Of a stretch of 64,000 nt of DNA, positions 53,599 to 63,510 are shown piece after piece; within the stretch, counting starts at the first letter, position 1, and the number at the start of each line of letters is the position of its first letter. This stretch comes from Pelomonas sp047654805 (GTDB lineage: Bacteria > Pseudomonadota > Gammaproteobacteria > Burkholderiales > Burkholderiaceae_C). The notes under the pieces were generated by a model. It was not told where the DNA came from. It ran no database searches and worked only from the letters and a program-made list of their open reading frames with translations. The position numbers were made by a program, and so were the translations under genes. The stretch lies in contig NZ_JASGIV010000001.1 of assembly GCF_047654805.1 (NCBI RefSeq), positions 1,240,001 through 1,304,000 on the forward strand. The letters run 5' to 3'.

Positions 53599-54148
53599 CA
53601 GCGATGTCCAGCACGGCGCGCACCAACTGCGGCCCGTCCGGGTGGGGTGTGAGCCGGGCGCCCTGGTCGCGCATCAGTGCAAGCATTCGCCGGTTGTCAG
53701 CCAGCACGTCGCCGTACAGCTGCTGCACGCCATGCAGCCGCGCATGCTCGGCCAGGTGGCCGATGAGGCGCCGCCCCAGGCCGCGGCCCTGCCAGTCGTC
53801 CGCCACCGCAACGGCGAACTCCGCGCGCCAGGGATGCTCGGCCTCGCGTACATAGCGCGCATCGGCGACGACGGGGAGGGCAGGCTCCAGCGCCTCGCCC
53901 ACCCAGGCGATGTGCATCCTCTGGTCCACCTCGGTCAGCAGCTTCAGCAGCGGCGGGCTCAGTTCGCGCAACCCGACGTGAAAGCGCTTGTGGCGCGAGT
54001 CCAGCGACAGGCTGCGGAAGAAAGCCTGCTCGGCGCTGGCGTCCGCCGCCGCAATCGGGCGCAGCCGGACCGCACGGGCGCCGGACAACGCCCACACGGC
54101 ATCCGGGGCCGGTGCCAGCGCGTGTGGCGGCGCCAGCAGGGTGTTCAC
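53594..54148 (-). CDS. GNAT-family acetyltransferase
   Basis: A 184-residue N-acetyltransferase: VRLRPIAAADASAEQAFFRSLSLDSRHKRF, then the acetyl-CoA loop DDWQGRGLGRRLIGHLAEHAR. It resembles the GNAT domain fused to acyl-CoA synthetases in other bacteria (RFHVGLRELSPPLLKLLTEVD). The start is GTG 54148, overlapping the DUF2917 stop as GTGA, with GAGG upstream. The substrate is unknown. Confidence 0.87.
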   Translation of the reverse strand: MNTLLAPPHALAPAPDAVWALSGARAVRLRPIAAADASAEQAFFRSLSLDSRHKRFHVGLRELSPPLLKLLTEVDQRMHIAWVGEALEPALPVVADARYVREAEHPWRAEFAVAVADDWQGRGLGRRLIGHLAEHARLHGVQQLYGDVLADNRRMLALMRDQGARLTPHPDGPQLVRAVLDIAA

Positions 54149-54393
54149 GGGCGCGCCTCGGCCGGCCGCAGATCCAGCACCGCCGGGCCCGTCAGTGCGC
54201 TGATGGTGACTGCCTCGCGGCTGTGCACGGTGAAGCACTGACCCGGCTCCAGCACGATGTCGCGGGTGTCGTGGTCGATGGTGATCCACAGCGTGCCGGC
54301 GGCGCTGCACAGGTGGGTGGCTGGCGCCTCGGGCAGGCGTGAGATCTGGCCGCGTTGCAGCAACAGGCGGGTTTGGGGGATGTCGATCAGCAT
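54145..54393 (-). CDS. DUF2917 family protein
   Basis: An 82-residue cupin-like small protein. The family pattern GTLWITIDHDTRDIVLEPGQCFTV is clear; no function is known. It is coupled to the GNAT gene and is divergent from a LysR regulator, a common arrangement that suggests LysR control. Confidence 0.85.
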   Translation of the reverse strand: MLIDIPQTRLLLQRGQISRLPEAPATHLCSAAGTLWITIDHDTRDIVLEPGQCFTVHSREAVTISALTGPAVLDLRPAEARP

Positions 54394-54534
54394 GGTGCGC
54401 TCCTCGGAGCGGTCCTGAGTGCTGATTGCATGCCGGGTTGGCATGCTTGCACTGGAGCCGTCCGGCACGGATAGTGGCGGCTTGGCACTCCGCCGACAAA
54501 CGATGATTCGGAAGGATTCGCATTCTTCCAGCGC

Positions 54535-55467
54535 ATGTCAAACAAGCCGATTGACCACCTTCCGCCGCTGCCGTTGCTGGCCGCCTTCGAGGCGGCGGCA
54601 CGCCACCTCAGCTTCACGCAGGCAGCTGGGGAGCGCTTCGTCACGCAGTCCGCCATGAGCCGGCAGATGCGTGCGCTGGAGGAAGAGTTGGGCGTGACGT
54701 TGTTCGAGCGCCGCCACCGCGCGCTGGCGCTGACCGAGGACGGTCAGCGCCTGTATTCGGCCTGCTCCGCCGCGCTGAACACGCTGCGCGTTGCCGTGCG
54801 TACCGTGCGTGAACCACACCAGCGCCAGGTGCTGGCGTTGACGACGACGCCGGGTTTTGCCTCGCTGTGGCTGATCCCGCGGCTGACGGCGTTCACGCGT
54901 GCCTATCCGGGCATCGACGTGCGGCTGGACGCAGGGCTGGGTAACCGCAACCTGGCCAGCGAGGGTTTCGACCTCGCCATCCGCTACAGCCCGGTGGGGG
55001 CCGCCCAGGGCGCCCAGTTGTTCGCCGAAGCCATGTTGCCCGTCTGCAGCCCACGCCTGGTGGGCGAGTTGGGCTTGCCGTTGCGCGAGCCGGCGGACCT
55101 ATCCAGGCACACGTTGCTGCATCTGGCCATGGACGGCGACAGCGCCGGTATGCCGGCCGAGTGGGAGCCCTGGCTGAGCGCCTGGGGGCTGAGCGACCTG
55201 AGGCCAGTGGCGCGGCTGAGCTTCTCAAGCTACTCCGAGGCGATTGCCGCCGCAGTCGCAGGGCAGGGCGTGGCGCTGGGACGCAGGCCGCTGGTGGATG
55301 CGCTGCTGGCCAGCGGTCAACTCGTCACGCCCTTTGACGCCGGAATCGCGTCGGCGCGGGCATACCGGCTCATCATCGACCCGGCAGCCAGGTCGCGACC
55401 GGCGGTGAAGGCTTTCGAGCGCTGGCTGCTGGCGCAGTGCGCCGCCCAGTCGGGCGGCGAGACTTAG
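54535..55467 (+). CDS. LysR-family regulator (GcvA-like)
   Basis: A 310-residue regulator: N-terminal HTH (LPLLAAFEAAARHLSFTQAAGERFVTQSAMSRQMRALEEELGVTLFER) and a two-lobed effector domain (TTTPGFASLWLIPRLTAFTRAYPGIDV). It is divergent from the DUF2917-GNAT pair with 141 bases between. Its stop overlaps the stop region of the convergent YebC gene by four bases. Confidence 0.92.
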   Translation: MSNKPIDHLPPLPLLAAFEAAARHLSFTQAAGERFVTQSAMSRQMRALEEELGVTLFERRHRALALTEDGQRLYSACSAALNTLRVAVRTVREPHQRQVLALTTTPGFASLWLIPRLTAFTRAYPGIDVRLDAGLGNRNLASEGFDLAIRYSPVGAAQGAQLFAEAMLPVCSPRLVGELGLPLREPADLSRHTLLHLAMDGDSAGMPAEWEPWLSAWGLSDLRPVARLSFSSYSEAIAAAVAGQGVALGRRPLVDALLASGQLVTPFDAGIASARAYRLIIDPAARSRPAVKAFERWLLAQCAAQSGGET

Positions 55468-56177
55468 CCCGCCAGGCCAGCGTAGACGTGCTGGACGTCG
55501 TCGTTGTCGTCCATCGCGGCCAGGAAGTTCTCCACCTCTTCCAGTTGCTCCGCGCTCAGGCTCGTCGGGTCGACCGGGTTCTTCGGCCGGTAGCCCAGCT
55601 TCGCGCTCAGCACCGTGAACCCCTGCGCGGGGAGCGCGCGGGCGACGAGGTCGAGGTCGGTCGGATCGGTCAGGAACACGGTGACACCGTCTTCGTCCGG
55701 CGGCAGCAGGTCCTGCGCGCCGGCCTCGATAGCGGCCATGTCGGCGTCGGCCCCGGCCGTGGCGGGCTCGGCCTCGATGAGGCCCAGGTGGTCGAAGTCC
55801 CAGCTCACCGAGCCCGGCGTGCCCTGCTGGCCCTTGCGGAACAGCACGCGCATGTCGGAGGCTGCGCGGTTGGTGTTGTCGGTCAGCACCTCCACCATCA
55901 CCGGCACGCGGTGCGGCGCAAAGCCTTCGTAGATGACCTGCTCGAAATGCACGGTCTCACCGGTCAGCCCGGCGCCCTTCTTGATGGCGCGGTCCAGCGT
56001 GTCCTTTGGCATGGACACCTTGCGCGCCGCCTCGACGGCCATGCGCAGCTTGGCGTTGTCCTTGGGGTCGGCGCCGTTGCGCGCCGCGATCATGATGTCC
56101 TTGGCGAGCTTGCCGAACAGCTTGCCCTTGGCGTTGGCGGCGATGTCCTTGTGCTTGGCTTTCCATTGCGCGCCCAT
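55464..56177 (-). CDS. YebC/PmpR family protein (YeeN-like)
   Basis: A 237-residue three-domain protein: GAQWKAKHKDIAANAKGKLFGKLAKDIMIAARNGADPKDNAKL, then GEGxxP-type region TVHFEQVIYEGFAPHRVPVMVEVLTDNTNRAASDMR. Long described as a transcription regulator; related proteins are now linked to translation through difficult (proline-rich) stretches. The N-terminus AQWK rather than the usual AGHSKW places it with the YeeN subgroup. Confidence 0.92.
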   Translation of the reverse strand: MGAQWKAKHKDIAANAKGKLFGKLAKDIMIAARNGADPKDNAKLRMAVEAARKVSMPKDTLDRAIKKGAGLTGETVHFEQVIYEGFAPHRVPVMVEVLTDNTNRAASDMRVLFRKGQQGTPGSVSWDFDHLGLIEAEPATAGADADMAAIEAGAQDLLPPDEDGVTVFLTDPTDLDLVARALPAQGFTVLSAKLGYRPKNPVDPTSLSAEQLEEVENFLAAMDDNDDVQHVYAGLAG

Positions 56178-56304
56178 GAGGTGTCCTGTCAGTCGAGTGG
56201 GGCCCGGCGCGGTCCAGGCACCATGGGCGGGGCGCTACTTTACGTGCAGGCGGGCCCCGCCAAAGCACCAGCCCCTGATTGACGGGCATGGTGCGCGCCT
56301 CACC

Positions 56305-57381
<1,077 letters not shown>

Positions 57382-57539
57382 GAACCGAGCAGGGAAGCGG
57401 TGTGATGGGGCCTATTTTGGTGGGCGACTGCGTCGACCCGCCGCCCTGCCAGCGCAATGCCAACACAACGAGGCCGTGCCGTAACCGGCTGTCGCCACGC
57501 AGGGGCCAGAATCCGGCGTTCACGCCCAGCCCCTGACCG

Positions 57540-58241
57540 ATGTCCGCGTCATCTCCCCGCTACGACCGCCTCGATGCACTGCGCGGCCTGGCCATCGTCT
57601 GGATGGCGGTCTTCCACTTCGGCTTCGACCTGAATCACTTCGGCTGGATTCGCCAGGACTTCTACCGCGACCCGGTCTGGACTTGGCAGCGTACCTGCAT
57701 CGTCAGCCTGTTCCTGTTCTGCGCCGGCGGCGGCCAGGCCTTTGCCGTGCTGGCGGAGCAGGGGGCCGGGCGCTTCTGGAAGCGCTGGGTCCAGGTGGCC
57801 GGCTGCGCGCTGCTGGTGTCGGCGGGCTCGTGGTTCATGTTCCCGAACAGCTGGATCAGCTTCGGCGTGCTGCACGGCATCGCGGTGATGCTGCTGTTGC
57901 TGCGCCTGGGGATGAGCCGGCTGCCTAACGTGGCCCTGCTCGTGCTGGCAGTGCTCGCCATCGCAGCGCCGAGACTCGTGCAGGATGCGTTCTTTGACAC
58001 GCGCTGGACCAACTGGGTGGGCCTCATCACGCACAAGCCCATCACTGAGGACTATGTGCCGGTGCTGCCCTGGCTGGGCATCACGCTGGTCGGTTTCGTC
58101 GCGACACGAGCGCGGCCGCAGATCTGGGCCGGTGGTGCGCCCAGGCCGCTGGCCGTGCTGGGGCGGTGGTCGCTGAGTTTCTACATGCTCCACCAGCCCG
58201 TGCTGATCGGCGTGCTGATGGCGATCCAGTTCCTGCGTTGA
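57540..58241 (+). CDS. DUF1624 membrane protein (acyltransferase-like)
   Basis: A 233-residue protein with about seven membrane segments and the family signature RYDRLDALRGLAIVWMAVFHFGFDLNHF near the N-terminus and SLSFYMLHQPVLIGVL at the C-terminus. This is the heparan-alpha-glucosaminide N-acetyltransferase-like group. The gene is nine bases upstream of a polysaccharide deacetylase, but any shared substrate is conjecture. Confidence 0.85.
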   Translation: MSASSPRYDRLDALRGLAIVWMAVFHFGFDLNHFGWIRQDFYRDPVWTWQRTCIVSLFLFCAGGGQAFAVLAEQGAGRFWKRWVQVAGCALLVSAGSWFMFPNSWISFGVLHGIAVMLLLLRLGMSRLPNVALLVLAVLAIAAPRLVQDAFFDTRWTNWVGLITHKPITEDYVPVLPWLGITLVGFVATRARPQIWAGGAPRPLAVLGRWSLSFYMLHQPVLIGVLMAIQFLR

Positions 58242-58250
58242 GGAGACGAC

Positions 58251-59045
58251 GTGATGCGACAGATGCTCGTGGCCGTGCTTGGCCTTTTCGTTGCGGTGGC
58301 GGCTTCGGCAGCGCCCTTCACCTGGCCGGGTGGCGCGAAGGCGGCCGTCAGCCTGGGCTATGACGATGGCCTGGACAGCCAGCTCGACCACGTGATCCCC
58401 GAGCTGAACCGGCGTGGCTTGAGGGCCAGCTTCTACGTGCCCATCAACGGTCCGACGCTGCCCGGCCGCCAGGACGCATGGAAGGCCGCGGCGGCGGCCG
58501 GCCACGAACTGGGCAACCACAGCCTTTTCCATGGTTGCTCCGCCAAGGGTCCGGGGCGCGAATGGGTGCTGCCGCAGCGCGACCTGGACAGGCAGATGGC
58601 AGCGCAGGTGCAGGAGCAGGTGATCGCAGCCAACACCTGGCTCCAGGCGTTGGACGGGCGTGTGCGCCGCACGTTCACACCCCCCTGCCTGGACCTGCAG
58701 GCTGGCGGCCAGGATTACGTCGCCGCGCTGCGTCCGCAGTTCGTCGCCTATCGCGCGGCCGGGCCCGGCCTGGTGGCCGACACCGCCCAGATCGATCCCT
58801 ATGCGATGCCGGTCTATTTCGTGGAAGGTTGGACCGGCGAGCAACTGATCGCCCTGGTGGAGAAGGCGGCCTCCCAGGGCGCACTGGTGTCGCTGCTTTT
58901 CCACGGCGTGGGCGCCGAGCACCTGAGCGTCACGCGCGAGGCCCATGACCAGTTGCTGGATCACCTGGCCAGGAACAAGGCGCGCTTCTGGACCGACAGC
59001 TTCGTGAACATCATGGAGAACGCGCGCAGACAAGCCGGCCGCTGA
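58251..59045 (+). CDS. secreted polysaccharide deacetylase
   Basis: A 264-residue NodB-type esterase: signal peptide (VLGLFVAVAASA|AP), catalytic and metal motif SLGYDDGLDSQ, and the metal histidines in HELGNHSLFH. The second half has the usual beta-strand with a late histidine (SLLFHGVGAEH). It removes N- or O-acetyl groups from a glycan; which one is not known. Confidence 0.87.
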   Translation: MMRQMLVAVLGLFVAVAASAAPFTWPGGAKAAVSLGYDDGLDSQLDHVIPELNRRGLRASFYVPINGPTLPGRQDAWKAAAAAGHELGNHSLFHGCSAKGPGREWVLPQRDLDRQMAAQVQEQVIAANTWLQALDGRVRRTFTPPCLDLQAGGQDYVAALRPQFVAYRAAGPGLVADTAQIDPYAMPVYFVEGWTGEQLIALVEKAASQGALVSLLFHGVGAEHLSVTREAHDQLLDHLARNKARFWTDSFVNIMENARRQAGR

Positions 59046-59052
59046 GCCGACA

Positions 59053-59826
59053 ATGCACGTGATGAGCAGCCCCAAGTCCGTCCTGTTCGGCTTTCACGCC
59101 GTCACCGTCCGCCTCAAGACCCATCCCGCCTCCGTTGCAGAGGTGCATTTCGACCCGGCACGGCGTGACCAGCGCATGCGCGCCTTCATCGAGCGGGCCA
59201 GGGAGGCTGGCGCCAAGCTGGTAGAGAGCAGCGACGAGCGCCTGAGCCAACTGGCTGGCAGCCCGCGCCACCAGGGCGTCGTCGCCCGCGTGGCCGCCAT
59301 TGCCCAGCCGCATTCGCTGGACGACGTGCTGGACGCCGTGGAAGGCCCGCCGCTGGTGCTGGTGCTGGACGGCGTGACCGACCCACACAACCTGGGTGCC
59401 TGCCTGCGTGTGGCCGATGGTGCCGGCGCCCATGCCGTCGTCGCGCCCAAGGACCGTGCCGTGGGCCTGAACGCGACTGTGGCCAAGGTGGCCAGCGGCG
59501 CCGCCGAGACCGTGCCCTACCTGATGGTGACCAACCTGGCCCGCACGCTGAATGAGCTGAAGGAGCGCGACATATGGGTCGTTGGGACGTCCGACCGCGC
59601 TGAGCGCTCCATCTACGACCTCGACCTGAAGCGCCCCGTGGCCCTGGTGCTGGGCGCCGAAGGGGAGGGCATGCGGCAGTTGACGGCCAAGACCTGCGAC
59701 GAACTGGTGCGCATCCCGATGGCCGGTGCCGTCGAGAGCCTGAACGTTTCCGTTGCCTCCGGCGTGTGCCTGTACGAGGCTCTGCGTCAGCGTTCAGACC
59801 GGCATTCCGTATCGGGCAGTCGATAA
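59053..59826 (+). CDS. rlmB: 23S rRNA (guanosine-2'-O)-methyltransferase
   Basis: A 257-residue SPOUT methyltransferase that modifies G2251 (E. coli numbering) of 23S rRNA. An N-terminal L30e-like substrate domain (KSVLFGFHAVTVRLK) is followed by the knotted SAM domain: LDGVTDPHNLGACLR, VLGAEGEGMR and SLNVSVASGVCLYEA. The first ATG (59053) or the second (59062) could start it. Confidence 0.94.
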   Translation: MHVMSSPKSVLFGFHAVTVRLKTHPASVAEVHFDPARRDQRMRAFIERAREAGAKLVESSDERLSQLAGSPRHQGVVARVAAIAQPHSLDDVLDAVEGPPLVLVLDGVTDPHNLGACLRVADGAGAHAVVAPKDRAVGLNATVAKVASGAAETVPYLMVTNLARTLNELKERDIWVVGTSDRAERSIYDLDLKRPVALVLGAEGEGMRQLTAKTCDELVRIPMAGAVESLNVSVASGVCLYEALRQRSDRHSVSGSR

Positions 59827-59859
59827 TTCTGACTATTCAGAAAAAATAGGAAATCCGCC

Positions 59860-60486
59860 ATGGCCGTCATCGAAGTCAAGCATCCCCTCGTCAAGCACAA
59901 GATCGGCCTGATGCGCGAGGCTGAGATCTCGACGAAGAAGTTCCGCGAGCTGACGGGCGAGATTGCGCGCCTGCTGGCCTACGAGGCGACGGCCGACTTC
60001 GCGACCGAGAAGGTCACCATCGAATGCTGGAGCGGTCCTGCCGAGGTGGACCAGATCGCCGGCAAGAAGGTCACCGTGGTGCCCATCCTGCGCGCCGGCC
60101 TTGGCATGCTGGATGGCGTGCTGGACATCCTGCCCAATGCCAAGGTCTCCGTCGTGGGCCTTGCGCGTGACCACGAGACACTCAAGCCGGTGAACTACTT
60201 CGAGAAGTTCGTCGGCAACCTCGAGGCCCGCACGGCCCTCATCATCGACCCCATGCTGGCCACGGCCGGCAGCATGATCGCCACCATCGATCTGCTGAAG
60301 GCGCGCGGCTGCAAGGACATCCGGGCGCTGGTGCTGGTGGCGGCGCCGGAGGGCGTGAAGGCATTGACGCAGGCTCATCCCGAGGTGCGCTGCTGGACCG
60401 CAGCCATCGACAGCCACCTGAACGACGTCGGCTACATCATCCCGGGCCTGGGCGACGCAGGCGACAAGATCTTCGGGACGAACTGA
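59860..60486 (+). CDS. upp: uracil phosphoribosyltransferase
   Basis: A 208-residue salvage enzyme making UMP from uracil and PRPP: HPLVKHKIGLMREAEISTKKFRELTGEI, VPILRAGLGMLDG, the PRPP loop LIIDPMLATAGSMIATI and the C-terminal uracil loop YIIPGLGDAGDKIFGT. It is the same length as E. coli Upp. 33 bases after rlmB. Confidence 0.97.
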   Translation: MAVIEVKHPLVKHKIGLMREAEISTKKFRELTGEIARLLAYEATADFATEKVTIECWSGPAEVDQIAGKKVTVVPILRAGLGMLDGVLDILPNAKVSVVGLARDHETLKPVNYFEKFVGNLEARTALIIDPMLATAGSMIATIDLLKARGCKDIRALVLVAAPEGVKALTQAHPEVRCWTAAIDSHLNDVGYIIPGLGDAGDKIFGTN

Positions 60487-60553
60487 GGCCCCTCGTCTGG
60501 TTGCGCCGCGCTGAACGCGGGCGCATCCAGCCGATCCCCCGAGGGATGGCGAT

Positions 60554-60576
60554 GCTTGCGGCATTGAGCCGCAAGC
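60554..60576. other. stem-loop in a GC-rich extragenic element
   Basis: GCTTGCGGC-ATTGA-GCCGCAAGC is a perfect 9-bp stem in the 145-base gap after upp. No U-run follows. The surrounding GC-rich text resembles the extragenic sequence in the vapB-vapC gap, so it may be a genome-wide element. Confidence 0.5.
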
Positions 60577-60631
60577 ACTTCGCCCCAGGGGGCGCCCTGG
60601 GAGGGGCCCGGCGCTCGGCCGGCGAAGCCGG

Positions 60632-61810
60632 TCAGCTGAGCACGGTGGTCAGCGCGCGGCGCAGCAGGGCCAGCCCCTCGTCCACCTCGGCCGCGCCGAT
60701 GTTCAGCGCCGGCATCAGCCGGATCAGGTGAGGGCGCGGCGCGTTCAGCAGCAGGCCCACGGGCGCCAGCGCCTGGGCTGCTGCGACGACCTGATCGGCC
60801 ACCGGCAGCGGCAGCTCCAGCGCGCGCAGCAGGCCCAGCCCGCGTTCGCCGACCAGGCCCAGGTCGCGGGCAAGGGCTTGCAGCCCGGCCGACAGCTGTT
60901 CCGCGCGTGCCTGCACGCCGGCCAGGAACTCGGGCGTGCAGACCTCGCCGACGACCGCCAGGCCGACCGCCGCCATCAGCGGGTTGCCGCAGAAGGTGCC
61001 GCCCTGGTCACCGGGCTCGAAGCAGTTCAGCGCCTCCTTGCACAGCAGCGCCGAGATCGGCACGCCGCCGCCCAGGCCCTTGGCCAGCGTCATCACGTCG
61101 GGTTCGATGCCGAAGTGCTCGTACGCGAACGCCGTGCCGCAGCGGCCCACGCCAGTCTGCACCTCGTCGGCGATCAGCAGCACGCCACGCTCGGCCGTCA
61201 GCGCGCGCAGCTCGCGCACGAAGCCGCGGTCGGCCACGACCACGCCGGCCTCGCCCTGCACGAACTCGACCATCACCGCCACCGTGTCCGCCGAGATGGC
61301 CCGCTCGACCGAGGCGATGTCGTTCAGCTTCGCCTTCGCGAAGCCCTGCGGCATGGGTGCGTAGATGCGGTCCCAGCCCGGCTTGCCGGACGCACTCATC
61401 ATCGCCAGCGTGCGGCCGTGGAAGCCCTGTTCGAAGTTGACGATACCGTGCGCGCCGCCGCGCATGCGGCTGCCCCAGCGCCGGGCGAGTTTCACGGCGC
61501 CTTCGTTGGCCTCGGCGCCCGAGCTGGCGAGGAATACGCGGTCGAAGCAGCTCAGGCTCACCAGTCGTCCTGCAAGGTCCAGCAGTGGCCGGTTGTAGTA
61601 GGCCGGGCTGGGGTTCAGCAGGCGCTGCGACTGGGCCAGCAGCGCCTGCGTGATCAGCGCCGGGCTGTGCCCCAGGCTGTTCACGGCCCAGCCCTGTACG
61701 AGGTCGAGGTACCGCTTGCCGTTCTCGTCGGTGAGCCAGCTCCCCTGGCCCACGTTGAACACCGCGTCGGGGCGCTGCGTGATGGTGATGAGATCCTGTC
61801 CAGGGTTCAA
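60632..61810 (-). CDS. argD: acetylornithine aminotransferase-like enzyme
   Basis: A 392-residue class III PLP aminotransferase. Motifs: YLDLVQGWAVNSLGHSP, FLASSGAEANEGAVKLAR, FHGRTLAMMSASGKP, LIADEVQTGVGR, and the PLP lysine in MTLAKGLGGGVPISAL. Acetylornithine/succinyldiaminopimelate type is the best fit. The start is probably TTG 61810, overlapping the PfpI stop as TTGA; the frame continues upstream without homology, and no ATG fits. Confidence 0.85.
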   Translation of the reverse strand: MNPGQDLITITQRPDAVFNVGQGSWLTDENGKRYLDLVQGWAVNSLGHSPALITQALLAQSQRLLNPSPAYYNRPLLDLAGRLVSLSCFDRVFLASSGAEANEGAVKLARRWGSRMRGGAHGIVNFEQGFHGRTLAMMSASGKPGWDRIYAPMPQGFAKAKLNDIASVERAISADTVAVMVEFVQGEAGVVVADRGFVRELRALTAERGVLLIADEVQTGVGRCGTAFAYEHFGIEPDVMTLAKGLGGGVPISALLCKEALNCFEPGDQGGTFCGNPLMAAVGLAVVGEVCTPEFLAGVQARAEQLSAGLQALARDLGLVGERGLGLLRALELPLPVADQVVAAAQALAPVGLLLNAPRPHLIRLMPALNIGAAEVDEGLALLRRALTTVLS

Positions 61811-62409
61811 GGCGTTTCCTTCCAGTCGTAGTCCATCTGACGTGCGGTGCGCAATGCCAGCTCGCGGTCGTGCAGGCGCTGAACGAGGTGCAGGCTCATG
61901 TCCATGCCCGCCGAGATGCCGCTCGACGTGACCACCTCGCCTGTATCCACCCAGCGCACACCATCGCGCACCTGCACCGCCGGCCGCAGCGCGCGCAACG
62001 CGTCCAGGTCTTCCCAGTGCGTGGTGGCGGCCAGACCATCCAGCACACCGGCATCGGCCAGCAGCAGGGCGCCCGTGCACACCGAGGCGAGCAGCCGTGT
62101 GGAGCGCCGCTGGGCTGCGATCCAGTCGCGCAGCTCGGGGCGGCCGAGCTCGGCGTCCACGACGCCGCCGGGCACCAGGGCGCAGGCCAGGGGCGGATGC
62201 TCGCCCAGCGTGGCGTCGGGCTGCAAATGCAAGCCGGCGCGGGCGCGGACCGGCGCGAGGCTGCGCGCAATGGCCGTCACGGTGAACAGCGGTGCGGCGC
62301 CGGCGGGCTGGCTGCGCCCATGTACGCGGGCCGCGGTGGTGAACACCTCGTAGGGGCCGGCCATGTCCAGCAGTTCCACGTCGTCGAAAACCAGGATGCC
62401 AATATTCAT
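61807..62409 (-). CDS. DJ-1/PfpI family protein (isonitrile hydratase-like)
   Basis: A 200-residue protein: NIGILVFDDVELLDMAGPYEVF at the start, the nucleophile elbow LASVCTGALLLADAG with the catalytic Cys, and TTHWEDLDALR. This is the isonitrile hydratase/GlxA-N-domain group. It is divergent from a GlxA-type regulator with 96 bases between, and upstream of the aminotransferase with overlapping stop and start. Confidence 0.88.
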   Translation of the reverse strand: MNIGILVFDDVELLDMAGPYEVFTTAARVHGRSQPAGAAPLFTVTAIARSLAPVRARAGLHLQPDATLGEHPPLACALVPGGVVDAELGRPELRDWIAAQRRSTRLLASVCTGALLLADAGVLDGLAATTHWEDLDALRALRPAVQVRDGVRWVDTGEVVTSSGISAGMDMSLHLVQRLHDRELALRTARQMDYDWKETP

Positions 62410-62505
62410 TGGAAGACGGCCTCCTGCCGCCGCTGCTTGCTGATGCCGAGCAGTGTGGGGCGTGCTGGAGATGGCTGCAATGACGCGATTCCCACCTTTT
62501 CTGCC

Positions 62506-63501
62506 ATGATGCGTCGCGTGGCCTGTCGCATCGTCTTCATACTTTTCCCCGGCTTCCAGCAGCTCGACCTGGCGGGGCCAATGGCCGTATTCGAGGTGGC
62601 CCGCCTGGCGCGGCCCGGCAGCTATGACTGGCGTCTGGCGGCCAGCGCGCCGCCGGCAGTGCGCAGCTCGGCCGGCATAGCCTGGCCAGTGCAGGCCCTG
62701 CCGCGCCGGCTGGACGATCAGGATCTGGTCATGGTCATCGGCGGAGATGGCGTGGACGCGGCCTGCCGTGACGCTCGCCTCATCGCCTGGCTGCGGCGGG
62801 CGGCGATCTCGGGGGCGCGCATCGCCAGCATCTGCAGCGGTAGCCTGGTGCTGGCTGCAGCCGGTCTGCTGGACCATCGGACGGCCACGACGCATTGGTC
62901 GCGCAGCCGGCAGTTCGCGACGGATTTCCCAACCGTGCGGCTGCAGCCTGACCGCATCTATGTGCGCGAACCCGCGCTGCGCGGCCGGCAGCAGCCGGAG
63001 CTCTGGACCAGTGCCGGCATGACGGCCGGCATCGATCTCTGCCTGGCGCTGCTGGCGCGCGATCATGGCGAGGAACTGGCTCGTGAGGCGGCGCGGCAAC
63101 TGGTCGTGGAGCGGCGGCGTCCCGGCGGGCAGTCACAGTTCTCGCCCCTGCTGGAGCTGCAGCGCCCCGAAGGGCGGTTTGGTGCGCTGCTGGACGAGGT
63201 GCGCGGCAGCCTGGGGCTCGACCACGGCGTGGAGGCTCTGGCGGCGCGGGCCTGCATGAGCCCACGGCACTTCGCACGCTGCTTTCGCTCGGAGACTGGA
63301 GCCACGCCAGCGCAGGCTGTGGAGCGCTTGCGTGTGGAGGCCGCTCGAGCTGCCCTGGAGAACGGCGCGACCTCAGTGGTGCGGGTGGCCGAAGACGCGG
63401 GCTTTGGCAGCACTGAGCGCATGCGGCGGTCCTTCCAGCGCCTGCTGGGGCGACCGCCCGCGGCCTTCCGTCCGGGCGGCAAGGCGGCGCGGACGACCTG
63501 A
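62506..63501 (+). CDS. GlxA-family AraC-type regulator
   Basis: A 331-residue regulator with a DJ-1/PfpI-like N-terminal domain (VFILFPGFQQLDLAGPMAVFE, ASICSGSLVLAAAGLL, TTHWSRS) and a C-terminal AraC domain with two HTH units (LAARACMSPRHFARCFRSETG, VRVAEDAGFGSTERMRRSFQRLLGRPP). It is divergent from the PfpI gene and shares its fold, so it probably regulates that gene. Start ATG 62506 or 62509. Confidence 0.9.
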   Translation: MMRRVACRIVFILFPGFQQLDLAGPMAVFEVARLARPGSYDWRLAASAPPAVRSSAGIAWPVQALPRRLDDQDLVMVIGGDGVDAACRDARLIAWLRRAAISGARIASICSGSLVLAAAGLLDHRTATTHWSRSRQFATDFPTVRLQPDRIYVREPALRGRQQPELWTSAGMTAGIDLCLALLARDHGEELAREAARQLVVERRRPGGQSQFSPLLELQRPEGRFGALLDEVRGSLGLDHGVEALAARACMSPRHFARCFRSETGATPAQAVERLRVEAARAALENGATSVVRVAEDAGFGSTERMRRSFQRLLGRPPAAFRPGGKAARTT

Positions 63502-63510
63502 CCCGGAGCG

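Noticed and set aside
60554..60576. Rho-independent terminator after upp
   Set aside because: The stem is perfect but no T-run follows on either strand, so it was recorded only as a stem-loop.
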